This document shows positions 1 through 12,045 of a stretch of DNA of 64,000 bases, piece by piece. Numbering within the stretch: the stretch's first letter is position 1; the number at the start of each line of letters is the position of its first letter. The stretch spans positions 42,467,065 to 42,531,064 of the forward strand of contig NC_085141.1 of the NCBI RefSeq assembly GCF_024139115.2. Direction: 5' to 3'. The translations under genes were made by a program, and so were the position numbers. Source of the stretch: Armigeres subalbatus. Its lineage: Eukaryota; Arthropoda; Insecta; Diptera; Culicidae. The notes beneath the pieces were generated by a model. The model was given only the letters and a program-made list of their open reading frames with translations, was not told the origin of the DNA and did no database searches.

Positions 1-529
1 CGAAGGATTGAAGTTATTCTTGAAAACATACATATAGATATAAACCTGTGAAAATTGCAAATTATAAAAGAATTTTATTAGAAAAAGTACGTCGAGAACA
101 AAAGAAAAAATTACTTGCATCAGTTCTTATTATATCCATTTGGTGAGATTGGTCAATGATAGCCACTAACGCTCTTGAATCAGTGAAGACACCGAGCGAA
201 ATTTTTTTTATATAATGCTCAGCTGAAACAGTTTTTCTTCTGAACAATTGCTACAAACTTGTTCGTTGTTAAGAAAAATGACCCGAAGAATTGTATTCGT
301 CATTTTATTTCTATATAAAGTACAGGAAATAAGAGGCTAAGAGGCACTGGAAACACAAGGCTTGCTTTTCTTTGCACCGTTTGTTTTATTTATTGAGTAT
401 CCGCGATCTTTAGTGGATTTAAACTAGGGCACGATGGGGCACGTGACTCGCCAAATTGAATATTTTCATAAATATTTAATTATATTACATTTATATAATT
501 ATAAACATTATTCTGAAAAAAAAAGCTGA
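1..529. other. AT-rich intergenic DNA, no gene recognised
   Basis: Only short open frames without recognisable motifs are present, and A/T runs are frequent. Nothing else can be supported here. Confidence 0.5.
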
Positions 530-1640
530 TATCGCGGTAATTTTTATCAATTTTTTTTCGAAATTTCCGATGGAATTTCTAGAGAAGTTCCTGAATAAAA
601 GTCTGGAGAATTTTATGATTTTTTCATCGGAAATTCCTTTGAAATTTTTTTCAGAGATTCCTTTAGGAATTCTTTCTTTAATTAAATCATACAAAATACC
701 TGAAATTGTAATAAGGAATTTTCAACAAAATGTTTGAAGGAGTTTTTGATGGAATTTTCAACGAAAAAGTCAAAGGTTTTCTAAAGGAATATACCAAGAA
801 ACGGCATTTCCAAACTATTTCCCAAAGGAATGCCTTAATATCAAAAGAATTCTCCAAAGCATTTTCCGCAGGTATTACCGAAAACCATTCTAAAGGATGT
901 TTGTTTTGAGAAGTTTTAAGAAATTCTGGAAATTCTGAAGAAAATTCCAGAGGAATTTCCGAAGAAATTTCTGAAAGAGTTGCTGAAAAAACTGACGAAT
1001 ATGCAAAGTAATTTCCTGCAGGAAGATCTGAAATATTTGCTGGAGAAAGTTCTAAACGAATTTCTGGAGGACTTTTTAGAAAATCCTGTTTTTTAATTTT
1101 TATTAACGTCTTTTTTTAATTTAGAAATTAAGTTCGACGCTAACAGGAATTTCTGAAGAAATTTCCTAATGTATTTGCGAAAGAAAAAAAAAGAATCTCC
1201 ATAGGGATTTTTGGTGGAATTCCTGAAGGAACTCTTAAATGAATTCCTAAAAAAAATCTAAACCAACTTCCGAAGAAATTCTCAAGCGAATTTTCAAAAA
1301 AAATTCCGAAGGAATTTGTAAAGGAATTCCAGAACGAATCTCCAAAGGAATTTTTGAAGGAATATCCGAAAGAATTACCAAAATATTTTCCGTAGATCTT
1401 TCTAAAGGAGTTTCGGAAGGTTTTCCCGGATAATGTTTAAAAGGAATCCCGGGTAGACGATAATAGCTCATTAACAGTAAAACGTGATATTGATGACAAA
1501 ACATGATATTAACTTGTTTGAAATAAGAGTAAAAATAGCAAGCGAAAATAACAAAAAAATATGTTTCGATGAATTTCCTTAAGAATTCCAGGAAGAAGTT
1601 TTAAATTCCGAAGGAACTCATTAGATAGAATCGGAAGTAA
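530..1640. repeat. Degenerate short tandem repeat rich in GAATTC/GGAATTTC dyads
   Basis: About 1.1 kb of loosely periodic sequence in which GGAATTTC, GAAATTCC and CCGAAGGAATT variants recur roughly every 20-25 bp. Many units are near-palindromic. The minus-strand reading of 1247-1504 repeats an octapeptide-like pattern (I-P-S-x-I-P-L-x), as expected for a ~24-bp period. This looks like an old, heavily mutated array, not a gene. Confidence 0.6.
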
Positions 1641-2394
1641 TTCTTAAAATTCATTCTTTTCGAAGAAACATTGAGGAGGAATTAAAAAATGATTTTTAGA
1701 TTTATTTCCGAAGTTGTTTCCGGATGATTTTTCAAAGAAATCCCAGCTAGTTAACCTGTCTTTAGAGACCTGGCCTTTCTCGCAGCACTGCACCACTCTT
1801 TTCTTCCTCTTTTTCCTTCCTTCCTTCTGTGGCTGTGCGGGCTTACCGGTGGTATCGCCGGGTGGCTTGGAGATCTTCATCGCTTCTTGCTTCGTTACAA
1901 CTCGACCAATAAGAAGGGCGATCGACTATCAGCGAAAACAATGCCGGATTGGGCCGACTACGGGACTAAGAGAATTACGGCGGTACTTGCTAGGGTTTTC
2001 AACGTAAAGACCGTGAGGTTGTTCTCAACGCCTTCTCTTGTCCCAAGTACTTTCTCTATACTCTTCAACTTCCAACTTTGGTAACTTTGTAACATCCGTT
2101 CGCTTCAAAATACTTTGGAATAGTGACCGCATCCCAGGGTCATGACCTCCTTTTTCAAGTCAGTGACCTCGTTTCATAGTATCGACCCAATTACGCCACC
2201 CCTTAATGGCTACTTAACGAAGATACTTCTGGCCTTCTGGTGTTGGGTTGGAGGACTATGGTGAGTGGTTGGATGCGGTCTTATAGGGTGGTGGATGCAA
2301 ATCATGCCCTGCTCTAGTGCAGTTGCTAAAGTACTGGGAAAACCTACGAGACGAGTCTTACCTGCCATTCACAAACAATTAACGCATTAGACTA
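1641..2394. other. Intergenic; one Lys/Arg-rich short frame, no gene identified
   Basis: A minus-strand frame at 1644-1880 has a basic stretch (GRKKRKKR) that resembles the low-complexity parts of non-LTR ORF1 proteins, but there is no zinc-knuckle or other motif. The rest is unrecognised. A weak transposon remnant is possible. Confidence 0.3.
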
Positions 2395-2625
2395 AATTTT
2401 CAAGAATTTCTCGGAAACACTCATCACTTTTATCCTAGAATTTTTTGATAAATTACTGGGATGATTTCTAAAAGTGTTGCTCAAGAAGTTTCCGAAGGGG
2501 GTCCGGAGGTCTTAGGATTTTCTTGAAAGAAATTAAAGAAAGAATACGATGTGAAAATATTGACCTAAGGGAAATTCCGAAAGAATTCCTGGAATAATTT
2601 TCGAAGGAATTACTGGATAATATTT
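2395..2625. repeat. Second patch of the GAATTTC/TTTCCGAAG degenerate repeat
   Basis: Variants of the repeat seen at 530-1640 recur (GAATTTCTCGGAAA, AAGTTTCCGAAGG, GGAATTACTGG) at irregular spacing. Confidence 0.45.
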
Positions 2626-4875
2626 CAGTCATTGCGATAGGCAACGGATACCCTGAGGGTTTGCGTAATCCTAATTAATTTGTTTTTTCTGCACATAATC
2701 CGATTATATGAATGAAAATAACACTTTGCCGTCAGCTTTTTATGCATCGAAAGGGGGAAGGACTATTTGTTTTCGATGTAAATTAAGTTTCAAAGCTATT
2801 ATGATGTTTCAGTAGTGCAATGATTGCACCACGATGGCTGTTCGCTCATCCAATTGTTTGAATGTTTCAAATGTAGAAGCTCATTTGGTCATGGCACCAC
2901 CAAATCTCGCTGTCAGGATCCGGGTTCGGGTTATATCGGACACTCGGAATATTGAAATGAAGAATTCACTCGTTTTCCTAGAAGGATTAATAAATTTATC
3001 TTGCTGCAACCAACCCCTCCGAACAAAAGGGCGGTCGAGTCACTGCAACGACGACGGATAGTCTCATAACTTGTTCCGAAAACAAAAAATATGATAATAA
3101 AATTAAACCGCGTCCGATTAAGAGTTTCTCGAGTTTTCCCTCACCAACCAGATGCATTCATATTTCAATGTTTACCTTATTATTAATGACCACCACCTTG
3201 TGCGCGATCGATGTTGCAGGGTTCAGGATTAGTTGAATGTGTAGCACTTTCGAATGGAAAATCTTTGCCCCCAATGCCCATTTTTGGCCATCAGCGGTCC
3301 GAAGTATGTTTATCATATTTTAGGGGTTCGATAGCAACCTTGAGGTTTGTTCCTCAGTCAAACAGATCTAACATTCACGGAATTAGAATTTGAAATTCCA
3401 TTTTTCGGAATCAAGAATTTCAAATTGCAAAGATGCAAAAGGGTCAACACAAAATGAAAGCTAGACCCCTAAATAACAAAACTAACAACAATTATTTTAT
3501 TCGTAGTAAAGGTTGTAATTATTATAATGTCTGATAGACTATGTCCGTTCAATAACATAGACAACATGACGAATCTTGAAAAAATATTCAATCTCGCACA
3601 ACAGGTTCTTCATGTGAAACCTTCAGTTGTCTCTGCAACCTTATCGAACCCGTTCTAAGCAAGATAAACCCAAAAGGTAAGGACACGAAGGAGATAAAAA
3701 TGCATCCAAAAAACTTCAATCGCAAATGCATAACTAATTTTCTAAATTGTAATATATGAGCTTTTAAACATCTTACCCATGTTGGCATCTTCTTGTTTTT
3801 CATTTTTCTCCCTAAAATTCTTGAGCACAGATTATGCCCGAAGAAGGCTGGAAAGGTCACTTCACTCTTCCATATTTTTATACGGAGTATCATCATCCGG
3901 CAGGGCCAGGACTACCTGCGTTTTTGGATTTTCGTGCTTCCTTACCCATGTTTCAAAAGTGACGTGAGTAATCGCTGAACGACCATGTTTATGACCTGTC
4001 CTGTGTTTTTAGGCGGGGTATGTGGGTTGAGTGAGGGCTTTTGGATGATAGTGCTACTTCTGCTGGGTTCTTGAAGGTTAGAACAAGACAGTTTATGATT
4101 CATTTTGGCGGAGAAACTGGTTTTTCATTTTTGAAGAGGATTGTGGATGTCAGACTGCAAGGCGACGTGCGATATTAATGGACGATATTCAGATACAGAC
4201 CAATTTTAACAAATATGCAAAAAAAATCAAATTAATTGACTGCTATTTTTATTTTTCACAGAATAAAAACTATTGTGTTTTACTGACTTTAATGAAATTT
4301 AATAGGTATAGTGATCAACTGGACTTTGTTTACCACGAAGGCTTGTTCCGAGAAAATCGGAAGAGATTGAATATATTATAATTAATCTCATGTTTTCTTG
4401 GTATTTTTCTGACGTAAATCCCCACAGACAGCTGCTTAATTCGTTGAGCTGATTCGATTTGCAGATGTGTCACTGAGCCTTCCATAGAAAGTTTCTTTAC
4501 GGAATGAAATGACAGACTCTCGTGACAACTTTTTTGAGCAAAAAATGTATGCATCCGATATGATCTAGGGTATCTGTTCCATTATTAATAACATGCTCCT
4601 ATATCAATAACATTCGCAAAACAGGCAATTTAGGCTCAATTTGTGTCGTGTTTTGTTGTTTTCCGACGTGCTCACTGCTGAAAAAAATCACAAAAATGAG
4701 AAACAAAACAAATAGCGCACCAATTCTTTGTTTTCGAATGGTATTGATTTGGGTACATGGTATGAATTCAAGGAGCAGTTCCCCTAGATTCTAGACAACA
4801 GGTTTGATCCAAAAACAACCCATTCCTGGGAAAATTGCATTAATTTTCCATATCATAAACTCATCAGACTATAAC
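2626..4875. other. Intergenic, no gene recognised
   Basis: Mixed AT-rich sequence. Short open frames at 2834-3061 (+), 3588-3896 (-) and 3779-3978 (+) lack signal peptides, recognisable domains or splice context. No RNA gene or repeat family was recognised. Confidence 0.4.
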
Positions 4876-4879
4876 TTAA

Positions 4880-5100
4880 GGTCACTCCTGACGGAATCCA
4901 AGTTCCAAAGTGCTCGCGTTTTCGGGGGCACACCACTCGATTCAGAGGCCGCGCACAACTGTCATTTTTGTTAATTTAGCTTTGCTGCGTCGCAGCATGC
5001 GTGAAATAATAAAAATGACAGTTGTGCGTTGATTTCGTATCGAGTGGTGTGCCCCCGAAAACGCGAGCACTTTTAAACCTGGATTCCGTCAGGAGTGACC
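4880..5100. mobile_element. Fold-back MITE flanked by TTAA
   Basis: A 221-bp element with inverted ends starting GGTCACTCCTGACGGAATCC and ending with the complement. It is flanked on both sides by TTAA (4876-4879 and 5101-5104), the duplication typical of piggyBac-type transposition. The arms continue inward imperfectly (GCTCGCGTTTTCGGGGGCAC and its complement; GCACAACTGTCATTTTT and its complement), so nearly the whole element folds back. No coding capacity. The TTAA is direct evidence; assignment to piggyBac is inference. Confidence 0.75.
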
Positions 5101-5104
5101 TTAA

Positions 5105-5770
5105 TGACCTGTTATCCGCAGAATTACATTATTACTCAAGAGTACTCCTTTGGGACATCGTGCGGAAAAATCCTATTCGGACACGTGTCACACTTCTGCC
5201 ACCACAATCCACTCCGTAGCCACATGTGCCTTGAATAGGACAGCCTCGATTTATGAACGAGAAGGGCGCCCGTCCTCATAATCTCAATTGACTTTTGGAG
5301 TGTGCCTCATAAATTTTCATTTTCACTCAAGTAGTATCGAAACCGCAAAAGCGAATCCTTTTCGATCGTTGAGCTATGATGCGTTCAATTCTCGCTTGCC
5401 GTTTCTATCTATTTGGCACACCAAAGAAGCACAAAAAACAGAAGACATCATACATCGAACAACGACGACAAACAAGAGAGGGTGTCATTTTGTTGCTTCC
5501 TGTCTACATGCTTGGGCAGAGTTGTCTCCTCCACGGCGATTTACGCACGCATCGGCCTCCGCTAACGACGTTGCCGATCCTTCGGGCGACAACGAACCGA
5601 GCGATTATGAATCGCTTCCGGCTTCCTTCAGCGACGGCAGCGCGGATCTTCCGTTTCGCAATGTTTGCTGGCAATAGTTGTCCTGTTGACTTTCTTGTAC
5701 ATTTGGAATTATCGAAAGGTTGAATATTCATTCGTATTTAGAAAAAATCAAATACCATACTCATTCAAAT
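5105..5770. other. Intergenic with overlapping open frames, function unknown
   Basis: Frames are open on both strands at 5288-5731. The plus-strand one ends in an acidic, Ser/Asp-rich segment (DPSGDNEPSDYESL). No domain is recognised and no splice structure is convincing. A little more GC-rich than its neighbours. Confidence 0.3.
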
Positions 5771-6001
5771 TCAGAATAGTTTTGGCGCATATCTAAAATT
5801 CTTTTTTTCAATATTGAAAAGGCATCCCTCATCGGTAGGTGGCTTAATCAGAGGTTTTTCTTCTAAGCAAGCGATATCCACCGCGAGCGGAATGTTTGAA
5901 TTGGAATTTAATGACACGTGATTTATTGAGTCATATTGGACTCCGGTGGAAGACGATGACGACTTCGCGACGACGGTCGGTACACGCGGTTTGCACGCCA
6001 T
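5771..6001 (-). CDS. Possible small protein or first exon (76 codons), unknown
   Basis: Minus-strand frame beginning at an ATG in reasonable insect context (GGCAAATGG). It encodes a Ser-rich N-terminus (residues 13-18 are a Ser/Thr run) and a hydrophilic body, with no signal peptide or membrane segment. It ends at a stop without a clear GT donor, so it is either a tiny single-exon protein or chance. An ATTCAGC initiator-like motif lies upstream but there is no TATA box. No family is recognised; composition and start context are the only support. Confidence 0.22.
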   Translation of the reverse strand: MACKPRVPTVVAKSSSSSTGVQYDSINHVSLNSNSNIPLAVDIACLEEKPLIKPPTDEGCLFNIEKKNFRYAPKLF

Positions 6002-6353
6002 TTGCCAAGTTCAACGGATGAGAGCGAAAAGAAGCATCATTAAAGATCTATTAAAGTGACAGCCCAAAGTTCATCAAGTCAAGTGGTTATTCAATAGGGA
6101 ATCGCTGAATAGCAACGGCCACCGAAGGGACGGGGCATCTATACATAGCAGCAAAGCAGGGACCCTGGAAATGTGATTAATTATCATTTACAGCCGGTCG
6201 ATGCATTGCCTTTCTCGTTGTGTAACTCGGAGAAACGCGGTTTCTATTGAACTCTATTGTGATCCTTTGAAAAGAGAAAAAACGGTTTGACGTTTGATAA
6301 GCATACACAAGACAACTCTTGGCAATGGTTGAGACTAGCGTCGACAACAAAGT

Positions 6354-6522
6354 TTCAATTCTCGCTTAACTTTTCAAAAGGACCTAAGTAACATTTTTTT
6401 CATGAATTAATTTGAATACTGCAATCAATAGCTCTCATGTTGTTCTGTTGATTGCGCTATTCAAATTAATTCATGAAAAAAATGTTACTTAGGTCCTTTT
6501 GAAAAGTTAAGCGAGAATTGAA
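6354..6522. repeat. Perfect 65-bp-arm hairpin
   Basis: Positions 6354-6418 and 6458-6522 are exact reverse complements. Inside them GCAATCAA (6421-6428) pairs with TTGATTGC (6448-6455), leaving a loop of about 20 nt. No mismatch in 65 bp implies a young inverted duplication or selection on the hairpin. No obvious target-site duplication was found. It could be a tiny fold-back MITE or a hairpin-RNA source. Confidence 0.9.
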
Positions 6523-6557
6523 GGTTTTTTTTCTCACGTCAGATGCATTTTATTCGT

Positions 6558-6810
6558 CACTAGCAGACCCGACGAACTTCGTTTCGCCTAAAATTGATTT
6601 ATTTTCTGATTAGATCTTGAGTTATGAAGAAATTGGTGTTTCATTTGTATGGGACCCCCCCTTTCCAAAGAGGGGAGGGGTCTCGAACTATCTTAAGAAC
6701 CTTCCCCGGCCCCAAAAACCTCTACATACAAATTTTCACGTCGATCGGTTCAGTAGTTTCCGAGTCTATAAGGCACAGACAGACAGAAATTCATTTTTAT
6801 GTATATAGAT
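6558..6810. repeat. Dispersed repeat ending in GACAGACAG and ATATAGAT
   Basis: Begins CACTAGCAGACCCGACGAAC and ends with a tetranucleotide run (ACAGACAGACAG) followed by TTCATTTTTATGTATATAGAT. This arrangement is widely dispersed in insect genomes. It contains a G/C-rich centre (6655-6715) and no coding capacity. Family name uncertain. Confidence 0.55.
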
Positions 6811-7028
6811 TTCAACCGGTGGTGTCCTTTTTCCCACTAAATGACAAAGGACCAGGAATATGTTGGATATTATTCTTCGAGATGAGTTATGGAATTGTGA
6901 CTATACGTTCTTAATAAACTTTATAAACAATCATTAATTTATTCTTCGTTAGTGACGTGCATATCGATTTTGATCGAGGCTGACGATTCTTGAACAAAAA
7001 TTAGTTTTGAAATGGATAAAGATCAGCT

Positions 7029-10000
7029 TTGGATTTGAAAATTTGGATTGGATTTGGATTGGATTTGGATTAGATTTGGATTAGATTTGGATTGAATTTG
7101 GATTGGATTTGGATTGGGTTGGATTTGAAATGGATTTGGATTGGATTTGGTTTGGATTTGGATTGGATTTGGAATTGGATGTGGTTTTGGATTTGGATTT
7201 TGATTTGGATTTGTATTCGGATTGGATTTGGATTGGACTTGGATAGGATTGGATTGGATTTGCATTTGGATTGGATTTGGTTTGGATTTGGATTGGATTT
7301 GGATTGGATTTGGATTGGATTTGGATTTGAATTTGATTAGATTTGGATTGAATTTGGATTGGATTTGGATTGGGTTGGATTTGAAATGGATTTGGATTGG
7401 ATTTGGATAGGATTTGGATTTGGATTCGGATTGGATTTGGAATTGGATGTGGTTTTGGATTTGGATTTTGAATTGGATTTGGATTGGACTTGGATAGGAT
7501 TGGATTTGGATTGGATTTGCATTTGGATTGGATTTGGTTTGGTTTGGTTGGTTGGATTTGATTGGTTTGGATTGGTTGGATTGGTTTGGATTGGTTTGGA
7601 TTGGTTTGGATTGGTTTGGATTGGTTTGGATTGGTTTGGTTGGTTTGGATTGGTTTGGATTGGTTTGGATTGGTTTGGTTGGTTTGGATTGGTTTGGATT
7701 GGATTTGGATTGGTTTGGATTGGTTTGGATTGGTTTGGATTGGTTTGGATTGCGTTTGGATTGGTTTGGATTGGTTTGGATTGGTTTGGATTGGATTTGG
7801 ATTGGTTTGGTTGGTTTGGATTGGTTTGGATTGGTTTGGATTGGTTTGGTTGGTTTGGTTGGTTTGGATTGGTTTGGATTGGTTTGGTTGGTTTGGATTG
7901 GTTTGGATTGGTTTGGATTGGTTTGGATTGGTTTGGATTGGTTTGGATTGGTTTGGATTGGTTTGGATTGGTTTGGATTGGATTTGGTTGGTTTGGATTG
8001 GTTTGGATTGGTTTGGATTGGTTTGGATTGGTTTGGATTGGATTTGGATTGGTTTGGTTGGTTTGGATTGGTTTGGATTGGTTTGGATTGGTTTGGATTG
8101 GTTTGGATTGCGTTTGGATTGGATTGGATTTGGATTGGTTTGGTTGGTTTGGATTGGATTTGGTTTGGTTTGGCTTGGTTTGGATTGGTTTGGATTGGAT
8201 TTGGATTGGTTTGGATTGGTTTGGATTGGTTTGGATTGGTTTGGATTGGTTTGGATTGGTTTGGATTGGTTTGGATTGGTTTGGATTGGATTTGGTTGGT
8301 TTGGATTGGTTTGGATTGGTTTGGTTGGTTTGGATTGGTTTGGATTGGTTTGGATTGGTTTGGATTGGTTTGGATTGGTTTGGATTGGTTTGGTTGGTTT
8401 GGATTGGTTTGGATTGGTTTGGATTGGTTTGGTTGGTTTGGATTGGTTTGGATTGGTTTGGATTGGTTTGGATTGGTTTGGATTGGTTTGGATTGGTTTG
8501 GATTGGTTTGGATTGGTTTGGTTGGTTTGGATTGGTTTGGATTGGTTTGGATTGGTTTGGATTGGTTTGGATTGGTTTGGATTGGTTTGGATTGGTTTGG
8601 ATTGGTTTGGATTGGTTTGGATTGGTTTGGATTGGTTTGGATTGGTTTGGATTGGATTTGGATTGGTTTGGATTGGTTTGGATTGGTTTGGTTGGTTTGG
8701 ATTGGTTTGGATTGGTTTGGATTGGTTTGGATTGGTTTGGATTGGTTTGGATTGGTTTGGTTGGTTTGGATTGGTTTGGTTGGTTTGGATTGGTTTGGAT
8801 TGGTTTGGATTGGTTTGGATTGGATGTTGGATTGGTTGGTTTGGTTGGTTGGATTGAGTTGGATTGGTTTGGATTGGACTGGGAATGGATTTGGTTGGTT
8901 TGGATTGGTTTGGATTGGTTTGGATTGGTTTGGATTGGTTTGGATTGGTTTGGATTGGTTTGGATTGCAGTTGGATTGGTTTGGATTGGTTTGGATTGGT
9001 TTGGATTGGTTGGATTGGTTTGGTTGGATTGGTTGGAATGGATTTGATGTGATTTGGATTGGTTTGGTTGGTTTGGATTGGTTTGGATTGGTTTGGATTG
9101 GTTTGGATTGGTTTGGATTGGATTTGGATTGGTTTGGATTGGATTTGGATTGGTTTGGATTGATTTGGTTGGATTTGGATTGGTTTGGATTGGTTTGGAT
9201 TGGATTTGGATTGGTTTGGATTGGTTTGGATTGGTTTGGATTGGATTTGGATTGGTTTGGTTGGATTCGGATTGGTTTGGATTGGTTTGGATTGGTTTGG
9301 ATTGGTTTGGTTGGTTTGGATTGGTTTGGATTGGTTTGGATTGGTTTGGATTGGTTTGGATTGGTTTGGTTGGTTTGGATTGGTTTGGATTGGTTTGGAT
9401 TGGTTTGGATTGGTTTGGATTGGTTTGGTTGGTTTGGATTGGTTTGGATTGGTTTGGATTGGTTTGGTTGGTTTGGATTGGTTTGGATTGGTTTGGATTG
9501 GTTTGGATTGGTTTGGATTGGTTTGGATTGGTTTGGTTGGTTTGGGATTGGTTTGGATTGGTTTGGATTGGTTTGGATTGGTTTGGATTGGTTTGGATTG
9601 GTTTGGATTGGTTTGGATTGGTTTGGTTGGTTTGGATTGGTTTGGATTGGTTTGGTTTGGATTGGTTTGGATTGGTTTGGATTGGTTTGGATTGGTTTGG
9701 ATTGGTTTGGATTGGTTTGGTTGGTTTGGATTGGTTTGGTTGGTTTGGATTGGTTTGGATTGGTTTGGATTGGTTTGGATTGGTTTGGATTGGTTTGGAT
9801 TGGTTTGGATTGGTTTGGATTGGTTTGGATTGGTTTGGTTGGTTTGGATTGGTTTGGTTTGGTTTGGATTGGGTTGTGTTGGTTGGATTGGGTTGGATTG
9901 GATTGGATTGGTTGGATTGGTTTGGATTGGTTTGGTTTGATTTGGATTGGTTTGGAATGGTTTGGAATGGTTTTGATTGGTTTGACTGGTTTGGATTGGT

Positions 10001-11953
10001 TTGGTTGGTTTGGATTGGTTTGGATTGGTTTGGATTGGTTTGGATTGGTTTGGATTGGTTTGGATTGGTTTGGATTGGTTTGGATTGGTTTGGATTGGTT
10101 TGGATTGGTTTGGATTGGTTTGGATTGGTTTGGATTGGATTGGATTGGTTGGTTTGGATTGGTTTGGTTGGTTTGGTTGGTTTGGATTGGATGTGGATTG
10201 GTTTGGATTGGTTTGGATTGGATTGGATTGGTTGGTTTGGATTGGTTTGGATTGGTTTGGATTGGATATGGATTGGATGTGGTTGGTTTGGATTGGTTTG
10301 GTTGGTTTGGATTGGTTTGGATTGGTTTGGATTGGTTTGGTTGGTTTGGTTGGTTTGGTTGGTTTGGATTGGTTTGGTTGGTTTGGATTGGTTTGGATTG
10401 GTTTGGATTGGTTTGGATTGGATTTGGATTGGTTTGGATTGGTTTGGTTGGTTTGGATTGGTTTGGATTGGATTTGGATTGGTTTGGATTGGTTTGGATT
10501 GGTTTGGATTGGTTTGGATTGGTTTGGATTGGTTTGGATTGGTTTGGATTGGTTTGGATTGGTTTGGATTGGTTTGGTTTGATTTGGATTGGTTTGGATT
10601 GGTTTGGATTGGTTTGGATTGGTTTGGATTGGTTTGGATTGGTTTGGATTGGTTTGGATTGGAATTGGATTGGTTTGGTTTGGTTTGGATTGGTTTGGAT
10701 TGGTTTGGATTGGGTTTGGATTGGTTTGGAATGGATTTTGATATGATTTGGATTGGTTTGGATTGGTTTGGATTGGTTTGGATTGGTTTGGATTGGTTTG
10801 GATTGGTTTGGATTGGTTTGGATTGGTTTGGATTGGTTTGGATTGGTTTGGATTGGTTTGGATTGGATTTGGATTAGATTTGGATTGGTTTGGATTGGTT
10901 TGGATTGGTTTGGATTGGTTTGGATTGAATTGGTTGGATTTGGATTGGTTTGGTTGGTTTGGATTGGTTTGGATTGGTTTGGATTGGATTTGGATTGGTT
11001 TGGATTGGATTTGGATTGGATTTGGATTGGATTTGGATTTGGATTGGATTTGGATTGGATTGGGATTGGATTTGGATTGGATTTGGATTTGGATTGGATT
11101 TGGATTGGATTTGGATTGGATTTGGATTGGATTTGGATTGGATTTGGATTGGATTTGGAATGGATTTGGAATGGATTTTGATTGGATTTTGATTGGATTT
11201 TGATTGGATTTGGATTGGATTTGGAATGGATTTTGATATGATTTGGATTGGTTTTGGATTGGATTTGGATTGGATTTGGATTGGATTTGGATTGGATTTG
11301 GATTGGATTTGGAATGGATTTGGAATGGATTTGGAATTGATTTTGATTGGATTTGGATTGGATTTTGACAGGATTTGGAATGGATTTGGAATGGATTTTG
11401 ATATGATTTGGATTGGTTTTGGATTGGATTTGGATTGGATTTGGATTGGTTTGGTTGGTTTGGATTGGTTTGGATTGGTTTGGATTGATTTGGATTGGTT
11501 TGGATTGGTTTGGATTGGTTTGGATTGGTTTGGATTGGTTTGGATTGGTTTGGATTGGTTTGGATTGGTTTGGATTGGTTTGGATTGGATTTGGATTGGT
11601 TTGATTGGTTTGGATTGGTTTGGATTGGTTTGGTTGGTTGGATTGGTTTGGATTGGTTTGGATTGGTTTGGATTGGTTTGGTTGGTTTGGATTGGTTTGG
11701 ATTGGATTTGGTTGGTTTGGATTGGTTTGGATTGGTTTGGATTGATTTGATTGGTTTGGATTGGTTTGATTGATTTGGATTGGTTTGGATTGGTTTGGAT
11801 TGATTTGGATTGATTTGGATTGGTTTGGATTGGATTTGGAATGGATTTGGAATGGATTTGGATTGGATTTGGATTGGATTTGGATTGGATTTGGATTGGA
11901 TTTGGATTGGATTTGGATTGGATTTGGATTGGATTTGGATTGATTTGGATTTG
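7029..11953. repeat. 4.9-kb minisatellite, 10-bp core unit with 11-bp unit flanks
   Basis: Tandem array of TTTGGATTGG (10 bp) in the core (about 7540-10860 and 11440-11820) and GGATTTGGATT (11 bp) at the edges and in an internal block (about 10860-11430). Higher-order variation comes from interspersed GGTTGG and GGATTTGG units. The + strand has only about 15 C in 4.9 kb. Neither 10 nor 11 is divisible by 3 and the units contain no stop codon, so very long frames are open on both strands (up to 1,688 codons, 7023-12089 minus). Their translations are perfect repeats (plus WIGLDWFGLV; minus NPNQSKPIQT). These are not genes. Confidence 0.97.
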
Positions 11954-12010
11954 ACCTCTGTCTATTCAATCGGTTTTTAAATAACTTATATTCTGCCGCT
12001 CTATGAAAAT

Positions 12011-12045
12011 TGTCCCATATTTGATTGATTTTTCTATATGGGACA
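12011..12045. repeat. 10-bp inverted repeat beside the array
   Basis: TGTCCCATAT (12011-12020) and ATATGGGACA (12036-12045) are exact complements separated by 15 nt, just outside the minisatellite. Confidence 0.6.

Noticed and set aside
7848..7862. Functional anticoagulant DNA because of the thrombin-aptamer-like sequence in a blood-feeding insect
   Set aside because: The match is an expected by-product of GG-spaced repeats. Genomic DNA is not secreted and nothing supports function.
7359..11773. Large plus-strand frames (up to 1,072 codons) with WIGLDWFGLV repeats as a membrane or adhesive protein
   Set aside because: The same repeat peptide occurs in all three phases because the 10-bp unit lacks stops. 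There is no non-repeat start, domain or splice context.
7029..11953. CRISPR-like array
   Set aside because: Units are contiguous with no unique spacers, and the window is eukaryotic.
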